From Williamsia limnetica (GTDB lineage: Bacteria; Actinomycetota; Actinomycetes; Mycobacteriales; Mycobacteriaceae), in assembly GCF_003217475.1 (NCBI RefSeq), contig NZ_QJSP01000023.1:19390-83389 (forward strand): 64,000 nt of DNA. Direction: 5' to 3'. Of the stretch, positions 16,659-25,102 are shown in pieces; within the stretch, counting starts at the first letter, position 1, and each line of letters begins with the position of its first letter. The notes beneath the pieces are model-generated. The model saw only the letters and a list, made by a program, of their open reading frames with translations. It was not told where the DNA came from and did not search any database. The position numbers were made by a program, and so were the translations under genes.

Positions 16659-17852
16659 ATGCCTACAGATTCATCACCACTGGCCGGAATCACTGTGATC
16701 GCGTTGGAACACGCGGTGGCGGCCCCCTTTGCTTCGCGTCAACTCGCCGATCTGGGCGCCCGGGTCATCAAGATTGAACGTGTCGACGGTGGCGACTTCG
16801 GGCGCGACTACGACCGGGCGATCAACGGAATCCTGTCCAGCGTTTTCATGTGGACGAGTAGAAGCAAGGAGTCCGTCGCCATCGACCTGCGATCTGTTCC
16901 GGGGAGACGACTCCTCGATGAGCTGCTGCGACGCGCGGACGTGCTGCTGCAGAATCTGGGACCGGGCGCGCTGGACCGGCTGGGTTTTCCCAGCGATGAG
17001 CTGCGCTCGCAGTACCCCCGCCTGGTGACGGTGTCGAACACCGGTTACGGAACGTCCGGGCCGGATTCGGGCAAACGCGCCTACGACGCTTTGATCCAGG
17101 CTGAATCCGGAATAACGGCCGCGACCGGTTCGGCGACTGAGATGGCCAAACCCGGTTTCTCCGCAGCGGACGTGTCTTCGGGCATGTACATGTTCGCTGC
17201 GACCCTCACCGGTCTGTACCAGCGCGAACGAACCGGTGAAGGCGCGACCTTCGACGTCGCCATGCTCGATTCCATGACCGACGCATTCGCCAACCACATC
17301 TACAAGTCGCAGTACACCGGCGAACCGACCGACCGCTACGGAATGGCTCACCCTTTCGCAGTCCCCTACGGGGCGTACCTGGCATCCGACGGTCCACTGA
17401 TGTTGGGAATTCAGAACGATCGGGAATGGGCCAGATTCACGTCCCAAGTGCTCGGACGATCCGAACTGGCAGACCATCCCGACTATGCGACAAACGTGGC
17501 TCGGACGAAGAATCGCGTCGGCGTGGACGCCATCGTGGGTGAGTTCTTCTCCAGTCGCGACTCAGCTTGTCTCAGTGGGCTTTTGGACAATGCAGAAATC
17601 GCCTGGGCCAAGATCAACAATTCTCTCGAGGTGGCTGACCATCCGCAGTTCATCGCGCGCGATCGGTGGGTCGAGACGGACTCCCCGGCCGGGCCGGTGA
17701 AAACTCTCAAACAGGTGATCGTCGAGCGGGGCAAGGAGTGGTCCTACGGGCCCATTCCCGGGTTGGGTGAGCACACCGAACGCGTGTTGGCCGAGGTGGG
17801 TTTCACTGAGTCTGAGATATCTGAGATGCGAGCGTCCGGAGCGATCGCATGA
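16659..17852 (+). CDS. Class III (CaiB/BaiF) CoA-transferase
   Basis: The 397-residue protein begins PLAGITVIALEHAVAAPFASRQLADLGARVIKIE, the standard family III N-terminus. The catalytic Asp region follows at about residues 165-175 (GFSAADVSSGMYMF), and later come HPFAVPYGAY and FIARDRWVE. Such enzymes move CoA between carboxylates through a mixed-anhydride mechanism. GGAGG five bases before the ATG at 16659 decides the start over an open frame from 16620. It overlaps the lipoprotein gene by four bases (ATGA) and heads an operon ending in MaoC and CitE genes. That context suggests activation of a C5 dicarboxylate such as itaconate or mesaconate, using succinyl-CoA or similar; this is inferred. 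Confidence 0.87.
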   Translation: MPTDSSPLAGITVIALEHAVAAPFASRQLADLGARVIKIERVDGGDFGRDYDRAINGILSSVFMWTSRSKESVAIDLRSVPGRRLLDELLRRADVLLQNLGPGALDRLGFPSDELRSQYPRLVTVSNTGYGTSGPDSGKRAYDALIQAESGITAATGSATEMAKPGFSAADVSSGMYMFAATLTGLYQRERTGEGATFDVAMLDSMTDAFANHIYKSQYTGEPTDRYGMAHPFAVPYGAYLASDGPLMLGIQNDREWARFTSQVLGRSELADHPDYATNVARTKNRVGVDAIVGEFFSSRDSACLSGLLDNAEIAWAKINNSLEVADHPQFIARDRWVETDSPAGPVKTLKQVIVERGKEWSYGPIPGLGEHTERVLAEVGFTESEISEMRASGAIA

Positions 17853-18745
17853 TCCGGGGATTGTGTGCACTACTGCTGACGGTCGTGGTCGTCGCCGGAT
17901 GCACCACCGACAACGGCGGACTCATACTCAAAGACCTGGCTCCGCTGGCTGTACCCGCAGCCGACCCGGCGCTGGCCGAACTGTTGCCCGACGACATCCG
18001 TGAGCGGGGTGCGGTGACCGCGGGTAGCCCACTGTCCAGTCAGCCGTTGTACTTTCGCACCGGTGACACGGGCGAACCCACGGGGTTGACGGTCGACTTC
18101 GTCTCCACCGCGTCGGCCATTCTCGGCCTCCGCGTCGAGTGGCTGCAACTCCCATACGCCGGACTGCCGCCCGCACTGTTGTCGCGAAAGATCGACGTCG
18201 CCGCAGCGCAATTCAGCCCGACTCCGGAAAATCTGAAGGCCATCAACGTCATCTCGCTATACCGGACCGCGACCAGCGTGCTGACCCTGCGGTCCGGTGG
18301 CCCCGAAATCGAAGAACCCCTCGACGCCTGCGGGCTGGCCTTTGCCATCACCGCAGGATCCAAGCCGGATGCACAGGCAGGCGAGCAGATCGGCGAGATC
18401 TGTGCCGAAGCCGGGCTAACGAAGCCGACCGTCGAGGGCTATCCGACCTTGGTCGCCGGACTCACCGCGGTTCGCGCCCGACGCGTCGATGGCTTCATCG
18501 AGCCGACGCCGGTCGCTCTCTACGAACGCGACAAGGGCGATGTCTACGAGGTTCGACTCGAAAGTCAATTCGGAGAGCGAATCACCGGATTCGGCCTTCC
18601 CCTTGATGATCCGGAGCTGACGAACGCCTACAAGGCAGCGTTCGACAAGATGGTCGCCGACGGCACCTACTTGGAAATACTTCGTCGGTGGAGCTTTGAG
18701 TCGCTCAAGATCGACAAGCCTGTGTTGAACGGAGAAACAAAATGA
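17849..18745 (+). CDS. ABC importer substrate-binding lipoprotein, amino-acid (SBP family 3) type
   Basis: The N-terminus MIRGLCALLLTVVVVAGC is a lipoprotein signal with lipobox VAGC, so the protein is anchored outside the membrane. The mature part is a family 3 binding protein: GAVTAGSPLSSQPLYF, TGLTVDFVSTASAILGLRVEWLQ, and ARRVDGFIEPTPVALYERDKG in the second lobe. It overlaps the CoA-transferase start-to-stop by ATGA and in turn overlaps the permease gene, so all three are translationally coupled. Family 3 proteins usually bind polar amino acids. The catabolic neighbours suggest an acidic C4/C5 ligand, but the ligand cannot be deduced from the sequence. Confidence 0.87.
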   Translation: MIRGLCALLLTVVVVAGCTTDNGGLILKDLAPLAVPAADPALAELLPDDIRERGAVTAGSPLSSQPLYFRTGDTGEPTGLTVDFVSTASAILGLRVEWLQLPYAGLPPALLSRKIDVAAAQFSPTPENLKAINVISLYRTATSVLTLRSGGPEIEEPLDACGLAFAITAGSKPDAQAGEQIGEICAEAGLTKPTVEGYPTLVAGLTAVRARRVDGFIEPTPVALYERDKGDVYEVRLESQFGERITGFGLPLDDPELTNAYKAAFDKMVADGTYLEILRRWSFESLKIDKPVLNGETK

Positions 18746-19626
18746 GCTCGGTATCGATGGACCAGCCCGTGTCGATGGACAAGAGCGCCCCCGAAGCGAT
18801 ACCGGTGCGGAGGACAAAACCGATCTCCCACTGGCTCTGGGGATTGCTTGCACTGGTCTTGGTCGTGGTGGCGGCAATCGGTGTCGCGAACAACAAGAAC
18901 CTCGACTACGGCGTTGTCGGCCACTACATGTTCAACTCGAACATCTTGCACGGCCTGCTGCTCACGCTTGTCCTGGCCATCTCGGCCGAGGTGCTCGCGA
19001 CGATCATCGGGATTGTGGTGGCCTACGGCCGACTGAGCTCCAAACCGGTGTTCAGGACGATCTGCTGGGTGTACACCTGGGTCTTCCGGAGCGTTCCGAC
19101 TATTGTCCAGATCCTCATCCTGGGTAACATCGCTCTCTTCATACCGAGTATCACCATCCGCATCCCGCTGACAGATGTCACCGTGCTGGATGCGGACACG
19201 AACTCCCTGATCAGCAGTTTCGCGGCGGCGCTCATCGCGCTGGCCCTTCACGACGGTGCGTACAACGCGGAGATCTTCCGTTCCGGGATCACCGCGATCG
19301 GTCGCGGCCAATACGAGGCGAGTAATGCTCTGGGCCTGACCTGGTGGCAGATGCAGCGGAAGGTTGTTCTGCCACAGGCAGTTCGTATCGTGATCCCTCC
19401 GTACACCAGCCAATTCATCACGTTGATAAAACTGACCTCCCTGGTCTCGGTCCTGGCGGTCGGTGATCTGTTGACGGAGGCGCAGAACATCAGCAACAAC
19501 AATCAGCGCACGATCGAACTCCTCATCGTCGCCTCTGTGTGGTTCTTGCTGGTCACCAGCATCGCGTCGGTGGGCCAGTACTTCATCGAAAAGCGTCTCG
19601 GACGCTCGACCAGAAGGGCAGTTTGA
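18742..19626 (+). CDS. ABC importer permease, HisM/GlnP type
   Basis: The 294-residue integral membrane protein has a cytoplasmic N-terminal tail and about six hydrophobic segments. The amino-acid-permease signature EIFRSGITAIGRGQYEASNALGLTWWQMQRKVVLPQA includes the EAA loop that contacts the ATPase. There is one permease gene, so it probably works as a homodimer. It overlaps the binding-protein gene by ATGA, and the ATPase follows after three bases, so this is a complete importer in one operon. Confidence 0.9.
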   Translation: MSSVSMDQPVSMDKSAPEAIPVRRTKPISHWLWGLLALVLVVVAAIGVANNKNLDYGVVGHYMFNSNILHGLLLTLVLAISAEVLATIIGIVVAYGRLSSKPVFRTICWVYTWVFRSVPTIVQILILGNIALFIPSITIRIPLTDVTVLDADTNSLISSFAAALIALALHDGAYNAEIFRSGITAIGRGQYEASNALGLTWWQMQRKVVLPQAVRIVIPPYTSQFITLIKLTSLVSVLAVGDLLTEAQNISNNNQRTIELLIVASVWFLLVTSIASVGQYFIEKRLGRSTRRAV

Positions 19627-19629
19627 GTC

Positions 19630-20430
19630 ATGAGCACACTCGAGGTCGTCAGAGTGAACAAAACATATTCCGGCACACCAATTCTCAAAGATGTGAGTTT
19701 GACCGTCGAAGACGGAACGGTCAGTTGTTTGCTCGGCCCATCAGGGTCTGGCAAGAGCACGCTCCTACGGGTGATGAACGGTCTCGTGAATGCCAATTCA
19801 GGCTACGTCCGACTCGGCTCCGATGTGATCGGTAACCGTTTGGTCGAGCGTCGCGGTGTCACCGAACTGGTTCCGCTCGGATCGCGTGAGCAGAGTCGGC
19901 AACGCCGGAAGATCGGAATGGTTTTCCAGCAGTTCAATCTCTTCCCGCACATGACGGTTGCGCAGAACCTTGATCTGGGTGCCCACTACGCGGGCATCGG
20001 CTCCCGGCGGGAGCGCAGTGACAGCATTGATCGACTGCTGGATCTGATCGGTCTGCCGGACAAGCGAGATGCCTACCCCGGTGAGCTCTCGGGTGGCCAG
20101 CAACAGCGGGTGGCGATCGCCCGGGCATTGATGGTCGAACCGGAGGTGATGCTGTTCGACGAACCGACGTCAGCCCTGGATCCTGAACTGGTCTCCGGCG
20201 TCCTGAAGATCATCAAGACTCTTTCTGAGCAGGGGATGACTCTGGTGATCGTCACGCATGAGATGCGGTTTGCCCGTGACGTCGCCGACCAGGTGGTCTT
20301 TCTCGCTGATGGATCGGTCTGCGAGACGGGCACACCCGCAGAGTTCTTCACCAAGCCCAAGACCGAACGTGCCAGGGCATTTCTCGACGTCGAGTTGCAC
20401 ACGGCGAGTGCTCACCAGGACACTCAGTAG
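19630..20430 (+). CDS. ABC importer ATP-binding protein, polar amino-acid type
   Basis: The 266-residue ATPase has Walker A GPSGSGKSTLL (about residues 37-47), Q-loop MVFQQFNLFPHMTV, signature LSGGQQQRVAIARAL, Walker B VMLFDEPTSALD and the switch His in IVTHEMRFARDVAD. The FNLFPHMT and FFTKPKTERARAFL segments are typical of GlnQ/HisP-class importers. A short insertion (VERRGVTELVPLGSREQSRQR) lies between Walker A and the Q-loop and is not in the shortest family members. It powers the permease and lipoprotein encoded just upstream. Confidence 0.92.
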   Translation: MSTLEVVRVNKTYSGTPILKDVSLTVEDGTVSCLLGPSGSGKSTLLRVMNGLVNANSGYVRLGSDVIGNRLVERRGVTELVPLGSREQSRQRRKIGMVFQQFNLFPHMTVAQNLDLGAHYAGIGSRRERSDSIDRLLDLIGLPDKRDAYPGELSGGQQQRVAIARALMVEPEVMLFDEPTSALDPELVSGVLKIIKTLSEQGMTLVIVTHEMRFARDVADQVVFLADGSVCETGTPAEFFTKPKTERARAFLDVELHTASAHQDTQ

Positions 20431-20483
20431 GGTGGATCACACCAATCGTGAGGAGTGAGTCGAAAGCAGGTGGCACCGCACCC

Positions 20484-21209
20484 ATGGACAACCGGACGGT
20501 CTCCAGAGTCGTCTCCATCCTCGAACTCGTCGCCGCTGAACAGAGCGGGATGACGCTCACGCAGCTGAGCCGGGCTCTGGACGCCCCGAAGTCGTCGGTA
20601 CACGGAATAGTGCGGACTCTCGAGCACTCCGGGTATTTGTTCCGCAGCAGGTCGACATACCATATCGGCCCCTCGATCAATGGCTTGGCAGCGGCTTCGT
20701 CGACATCGGTCATCGAGTTGGCCAAGCCCGTGATCGAGAAGCTGGCAATGGATTTCGACGAGACGGTGTTGCTCGGTACCCGTGTCGGTGAAGCGGTCGC
20801 ATACCAGTACTTCGTGGAATCCGCACAGCCGGTGAGATTCTCGCCACCGCGGGTCCGCAAGAGTCAGCCACGACCGTCGTCGATCATGAAACTCTATCTT
20901 GCTTATCGATCCGTCGCCGAGCGCGAAAGCTACCTGACATCACACATTCTCGACGCAGAAGAACGCGTGACGATGGACAACGAACTGGCCACTGTCCGTG
21001 CTACCGGGTTCGCCTACAACCGCGGAGAAACGGCAGCTGGATTGACGGCCATCGCGATCGGGCTCTTCGCCGAATCCCATCTCATGGCCGGCATCTCGAT
21101 TGCCGGCCCGACGGACCGAATGAATCCGCAACTGGAGCGGATGGCCGATGGCCTGACCGCGGCCAACCGGCAGATCTCGGACATGCTCGGCCATCTCGAC
21201 GAGGCGTGA
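20484..21209 (+). CDS. IclR-family transcriptional regulator
   Basis: The N-terminal winged helix (about residues 1-65; MTLTQLSRALDAPKSSVHGIVRTLEHSGYLF) is followed by an IclR effector domain (about 75-240; VIEKLAMDFDETVLLGTRVGEAVAYQYF, GFAYNRGETAAGLTAIAIGLF). The ATG at 20484 starts at the domain; a GTG at 20448 would add twelve residues. It lies between the transporter and the MaoC/CitE genes on the same strand, so it most likely controls this unit in response to an aromatic or organic acid, as IclR proteins often do. Confidence 0.88.
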   Translation: MDNRTVSRVVSILELVAAEQSGMTLTQLSRALDAPKSSVHGIVRTLEHSGYLFRSRSTYHIGPSINGLAAASSTSVIELAKPVIEKLAMDFDETVLLGTRVGEAVAYQYFVESAQPVRFSPPRVRKSQPRPSSIMKLYLAYRSVAERESYLTSHILDAEERVTMDNELATVRATGFAYNRGETAAGLTAIAIGLFAESHLMAGISIAGPTDRMNPQLERMADGLTAANRQISDMLGHLDEA

Positions 21210-21256
21210 GGCGGCGCCTCTGCTGCAGTCGGCCGCCCTGACCGGACGTTGCGGTT

Positions 21257-21272
21257 ATTTGGTAGAACCATT
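21257..21272. promoter_or_regulatory. Palindromic site ATTTGGTAGAACCATT upstream of the MaoC gene
   Basis: TTGGT and ACCAt arms are separated by three bases, with the same layout as the operator series found in the CoA module at 31-54 kb. It is 80 bp before the MaoC start and 48 bp after the IclR stop. It could serve the IclR protein or a FadR-type regulator. Confidence 0.4.
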
Positions 21273-21351
21273 TAGTGTTGAGTGTGTAGGACCGGCCGGC
21301 GGTGTCTCATCGCCTGCAGACATCACGGACGTTCGAGAGAGGATGTGCCCC

Positions 21352-21804
21352 ATGGCAGGGCTCTGGTTTGATGAATTGACGGTAGGTCAGACTTTCGAAC
21401 ACGCGATTCGACGTACCGTGACCGAAACCGACAACGTGTTGTTCTCGGCGATGACCCATAACCCGGCTCAGTTGCACCTCGATGAGGAGTACATGAAGGG
21501 GACCGATTTCGGGCAGCGGATCGTGAACAGTGCTTTCACGCTCGGACTTATGGTCGGCATCTCGGTCGGGGACACCACCCTGGGAACGGCCGTGGCAAAC
21601 CTGGGCTGGGACGAGGTCAGATTTCCCAACCCACTTTTCCACGGCGACACCGTTCACGTGACCACCGAAGTGCTGGAACTGCGGGAGTCGAAATCTCGTC
21701 CCTATCAGGGGATCGTGGTGTTTCTGCACAAGGCGTACAACCAGCACGACGAGGTCGTCGGCTCGTGTAAACGCGCAGGTCTGCAGCGGAAGAAGCCGCA
21801 GTGA
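21352..21804 (+). CDS. MaoC-like hydratase (itaconyl/mesaconyl-CoA hydratase candidate)
   Basis: This is a 150-residue hotdog hydratase. The hydratase-2-like helix TETDNVLFSAMTHNPAQLHLDEEYMK carries the Asp and His equivalents, followed by GQRIVNSAFTLGLMVGISV and the strand EVRFPNPLFHGDTV. The start is the ATG at 21352, preceded by GAGAGGA; an upstream TTG frame from 21259 lacks family similarity. The CitE start GTG overlaps this gene's stop. MaoC-CitE pairs next to class III CoA-transferases act in C5-dicarboxylate routes, where the hydratase makes citramalyl-CoA. That assignment is by analogy. Confidence 0.87.
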   Translation: MAGLWFDELTVGQTFEHAIRRTVTETDNVLFSAMTHNPAQLHLDEEYMKGTDFGQRIVNSAFTLGLMVGISVGDTTLGTAVANLGWDEVRFPNPLFHGDTVHVTTEVLELRESKSRPYQGIVVFLHKAYNQHDEVVGSCKRAGLQRKKPQ

Positions 21805-22679
21805 CCACGCCGATTCGGTCATTTCTTTTCGTTCCGGGCGACAGCGAGAAGAAGCTGGGCAAAGTTGTCGAGTCCTCCGCAGATGCGCTGATCCTCGACC
21901 TCGAGGACGCAGTCAGCGAGAACCGGAAGCCGGTGGCTCGAGAATTGGTTTCGGCGTTCATCACCGAGCACGGTGGGCGCCCGGACACGTCCCAATTGTG
22001 GGTGCGGATGAATCCGATCGACACCGACCATGCGCTGGCCGATCTGGCTGCCGTCGTCTCGGCGAAACCCGCCGGCATCATGATCCCAAAGGTCAACGGG
22101 CCGCTCGACGTCGTGCGGGTGCACCATTATCTCGAAGCGCTCGAGACGGCGAGCGGTATGACTCCGGGGAGCGTCGCGGTGTTGCCGGTAGCCACCGAGA
22201 CGGCGAGGGCGCCCTTCCGGTTGGGCGATTTTGCCGACGCCGACATCGCCAGGTTGTACGGGCTCACTTGGGGTGCAGAGGATTTGAGTGCGGCCCTCGG
22301 CGCATCGACGAACCTCGGGCCGGACGGTGGCTGGGCAGTCACCTATCAACTGGTTCGGTCGTTGATGTTGATGGGCGCTCGCGCCGCCGACGTTGAGGCA
22401 GTCGAGACACTGTATGTCGATATCCGCGACGACGACGGGCTAGCGGAATCCTCCCGTCGGGCCAGGGCCGAGGGTTTCAGTGGTCGGATCGCGATCCATC
22501 CAGGCCAGGTGGAGACGATCAACGCTGCGTTCACCCCGTCGGCCGACGAGGTCGAGTTCGCCCAGCGGGTCGTCGAGGCGTTCGCCGGTGACGTGGGGAC
22601 GGTGGCGCTTGACGGCAAGATGCTCGATCTGCCCCACCTGAAGCAGGCACAGAGAGTTCTCGCGCTCGTCGCCGGCTGA
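21801..22679 (+). CDS. HpcH/HpaI aldolase, CitE-like beta-hydroxyacyl-CoA lyase
   Basis: The 292-residue TIM-barrel lyase starts with SFLFVPGDSEKKL. Visible motifs are LILDLEDAV (Mg-binding acid), LWVRMNPIDT (the Arg that binds the carboxylate), PVATETARAPFRLGDF, YGLTWGAEDLSAALG and IAIHPGQVETINAAF. CitE-like stand-alone proteins cleave (3S)-citramalyl-CoA, malyl-CoA or HMG-CoA-like substrates into acetyl-CoA plus a 2-oxoacid. The GTG start at 21801 overlaps the MaoC stop. Last gene of the predicted C5-dicarboxylate unit; the cleavage would give pyruvate and acetyl-CoA if the substrate is citramalyl-CoA. Confidence 0.88.
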   Translation: MTTPIRSFLFVPGDSEKKLGKVVESSADALILDLEDAVSENRKPVARELVSAFITEHGGRPDTSQLWVRMNPIDTDHALADLAAVVSAKPAGIMIPKVNGPLDVVRVHHYLEALETASGMTPGSVAVLPVATETARAPFRLGDFADADIARLYGLTWGAEDLSAALGASTNLGPDGGWAVTYQLVRSLMLMGARAADVEAVETLYVDIRDDDGLAESSRRARAEGFSGRIAIHPGQVETINAAFTPSADEVEFAQRVVEAFAGDVGTVALDGKMLDLPHLKQAQRVLALVAG

Positions 22680-22808
22680 GTCGACGTCGCGGTGCCCTGA
22701 GCGGCACTCCCTCCAATGGGGGATGGTTCGCTGGCTGCGCTCGCAGCATACTCAGCTGATCGGATAGTCGACAAAACAGGTCGGCCGATATCGGATCTAG
22801 GTGGGCAG

Positions 22809-23075
22809 ATGTCGAAACAAGCGTCACGGCAGTACATCAACGGCAACGCCGCGTTCGAGATGGTGCGGTTTGTCGTCAAGTGGGCCCCATTCGGCGGTGG
22901 CGACGAGGACATTCTCCCGACCTTCGGTGTGCTCCCGACGGTGTTCCATGCCCGGGTCGCCGGTCTCCTTCGATCCGATCCCTCCCTGGCGACGGGGCAC
23001 GATGTCGAGCAGTTGATTACATACTGCGATCGCAAGTCTGGTTGGCGGCCACAGGTGTCGAGCCCGGCCGGCTGA
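22809..23075 (+). CDS. Small uncharacterised protein
   Basis: This is an 88-residue frame starting at an ATG with TAGGTGGG just upstream. The sequence NGNAAFEMVRFVVKWAPFGGGDEDILPTFG followed by LPTVFHARVAGLL resembles short actinobacterial helical proteins annotated only as hypothetical. No domain with known function is recognised. It lies between the CitE gene and a lipase remnant, with no obvious operon partner. The frame is open further upstream to 22716. Confidence 0.5.
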   Translation: MSKQASRQYINGNAAFEMVRFVVKWAPFGGGDEDILPTFGVLPTVFHARVAGLLRSDPSLATGHDVEQLITYCDRKSGWRPQVSSPAG

Positions 23076-23187
23076 CAGGCCATTGCCAAAGTCAGTTGTG
23101 ATGCCCTAAATTGAACATGGTGTCTTTATCTGAGGAGATCTGAGGAGGGCGCCACACACGGGACAGCGAACTTCTGCCGAGGTCTAG

Positions 23188-23937
23188 TCTTGGAACTATC
23201 AAAAGGCGCTGCACGCAGAAGGATTCGGGACTTGCACAGTCGATCTGCCGGAGCGGGCGCTCGCGGAATTCGCGGAATCGGCGGACCACACGGCGTTCGC
23301 GGCCCAGGTGGCCTACCGGCAATCGGGTCGCAAGATCGCGATCGTCGGGCACAGTGAGGCAGGACTCATCATCGCCTGGGTGATGAAGTTCTATCCTTCG
23401 GTCGCCGAGGTGACCGACGACGCGGTCAGCCTTGCCGGACCGATGAACGGCACCGCCCTTGCAGACGCGCTGTGTGTGCCCGGTCAGTGTGCTCCCATCG
23501 CGTGGCAGCTGCGCATGAACTCGGAGTTGCACAAGGCTTTCGACAATCGAGCACTGCCGCCCGGTGTGTCCGTCACCTCCATCGGATCGGCGTTCGATAC
23601 CGTCGTCTTCCCAAAGCCGGGAGCGAGTCGACTCGCCGGGGCAAGCAATGTGACGGTCCAGAATCTGTGTCCGGGCCGACCGGTGGAACACGGGACACTT
23701 CTCGTCGACGGGGTCACCTACCGATTGGTGATGGACGCACTGACTCACGGCGGACCGGCAGACCCCGCCCGGATCGGTAACAGCGCATGCTCCGAGACCT
23801 TTATGCCACACATCGATCCCGCCGGCGTCACCTCATCCGTGATGACCCTGACGTCGTTGGCAACGGGTCTCGCGGATCCCGCAGGATGGGTGTCTCACGA
23901 ACCCCCGTTGCCGGCTTACGCCGGGTCGCCACCGTAG
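23188..23937 (+). pseudogene. 5'-truncated secreted-type lipase (CALB-like alpha/beta hydrolase) remnant
   Basis: The frame reads in-register lipase sequence from WNYQKAL at 23191, through CTVDLPERALAEF and the nucleophile elbow IVGHSEAG, to the Asp region and the C-terminal HGGPADPARI. This looks like the central and C-terminal part of a triacylglycerol lipase of the Candida antarctica B-like bacterial group. The N-terminal part is missing: a TAG lies at 23185-23187, no ATG precedes the homologous part, and the first possible start (GTG 23308) falls just before the nucleophile. The signal peptide and oxyanion strand are absent, so the gene is probably dead. What removed the 5' end is not visible. 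Confidence 0.65.
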
Positions 23938-23966
23938 ATGTCAATAGGGGCCGGCAATATCTCTCG

Positions 23967-25067
23967 CTAGAACACCAGCACCGGTTTGACCACGTCACCG
24001 GCGTGCTGGGCTTTGACCGCAGCGTTGATGTCGGCGCGAGGAAATGTTGTGACGAGTTTGTCCAAGGGCAGGCGACCGGCCTGGTACAAATCGACCAATT
24101 CCGGGATGAACTCGTCCGGGACACTGTCGCCTTCGATGATGCCTTTTACTGTCAGGCCGATGGTCAGAGCCGCAATGATGTTCAGGCCGATGGTTCCGGC
24201 CGGATCGGACGGGACACCGATCAACCCGACCGTTCCACACACTGCGGTCGCTGCGATGAGACTTTCGACCACCGCCGGGATACCGGTGGTGTCGACCACG
24301 TAGTCCACGCCGCGGGCGACGATCTCCCGGATGTGTGCCGTCGTGTCACCGGCAGCGGGGTCGACGGCATGCGTCGCGCCCAGTTCCAGCGCCAACGCGC
24401 GGCGCTGTCCGTTCGGTTCGATGACGATGATCGTGGCGCACTCCTGCAGAACGGCACCGACGACCGCTGACAGGCCGACCGAGCCGGCGCCCGTGATCGC
24501 GATGGCCGATCCCTTGGCCGCTTTGAGGGAACGCGTGACCGCGCCGACGCCGGTCTGGACCCCGCATCCCAGTGGGGCGAGCATCTCGAACGGTACATCG
24601 GCGATGATCTTCACGACGTTCCGCTCGTTGGCCAGCGCGATGGTGGCGAAGGAGGACTGGCCGAAGAACATGCCCGACACCGGCTCTCCGTTCTGGGTGA
24701 GGGGACTGCTGCCGTCTTCTCGCACCCCGCCGTAGTTTCGCTCGTTGAAGTTCTCGCAATACGACTGACGTCCGTTTCTGCACGTCACGCAGGTGCCGCA
24801 GCTGTTGAAGGTCAGGCAGACGCGATCGCCGACAGCTACTTTCGTGACACCCTCGCCGACAGCGAGCACGGTGCCTGCTCCCTCGTGCCCGACGACGCCG
24901 GGGAAACCGATCGGTAGAACACCGTCACGGGCGGCGAGATCGGTGTGGCAGAGGCCTGCCGCGGCTATCTGGACCGCGACTTCGCCGGCGCGTGGCACCT
25001 CGATGTCGATGTCGGCGAACGTGAAGTCGCTACCGATTTCTGTGAGCAGGGCGGCTGTTGCTTTCAT
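23967..25067 (-). CDS. Zinc-dependent alcohol dehydrogenase (aryl/allylic alcohol type)
   Basis: The 366-residue MDR-family enzyme has catalytic-zinc ligands in AAGLCHTDLAARD and GHEGAGTV. The structural-zinc cysteines are in CGTCVTCRNGRQSYC, and a GAGSVGLSAV Rossmann motif binds NAD. The pattern with YGGVREDGSSPL and MFFGQSSFA is like benzyl-alcohol and geraniol-type dehydrogenases. The ATG at 25067 with GAGGAG upstream is the start; the longer frame to 25385 is spurious. It is the third gene of a P450-reductase-ADH operon, 35 bp after the reductase, and probably oxidises the primary alcohol made by the P450 to an aldehyde. Confidence 0.9.
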   Translation of the reverse strand: MKATAALLTEIGSDFTFADIDIEVPRAGEVAVQIAAAGLCHTDLAARDGVLPIGFPGVVGHEGAGTVLAVGEGVTKVAVGDRVCLTFNSCGTCVTCRNGRQSYCENFNERNYGGVREDGSSPLTQNGEPVSGMFFGQSSFATIALANERNVVKIIADVPFEMLAPLGCGVQTGVGAVTRSLKAAKGSAIAITGAGSVGLSAVVGAVLQECATIIVIEPNGQRRALALELGATHAVDPAAGDTTAHIREIVARGVDYVVDTTGIPAVVESLIAATAVCGTVGLIGVPSDPAGTIGLNIIAALTIGLTVKGIIEGDSVPDEFIPELVDLYQAGRLPLDKLVTTFPRADINAAVKAQHAGDVVKPVLVF

Positions 25068-25102
25068 GGTGACTCCTCGGTGAAATCTACGGGTGTGACG
25101 AT

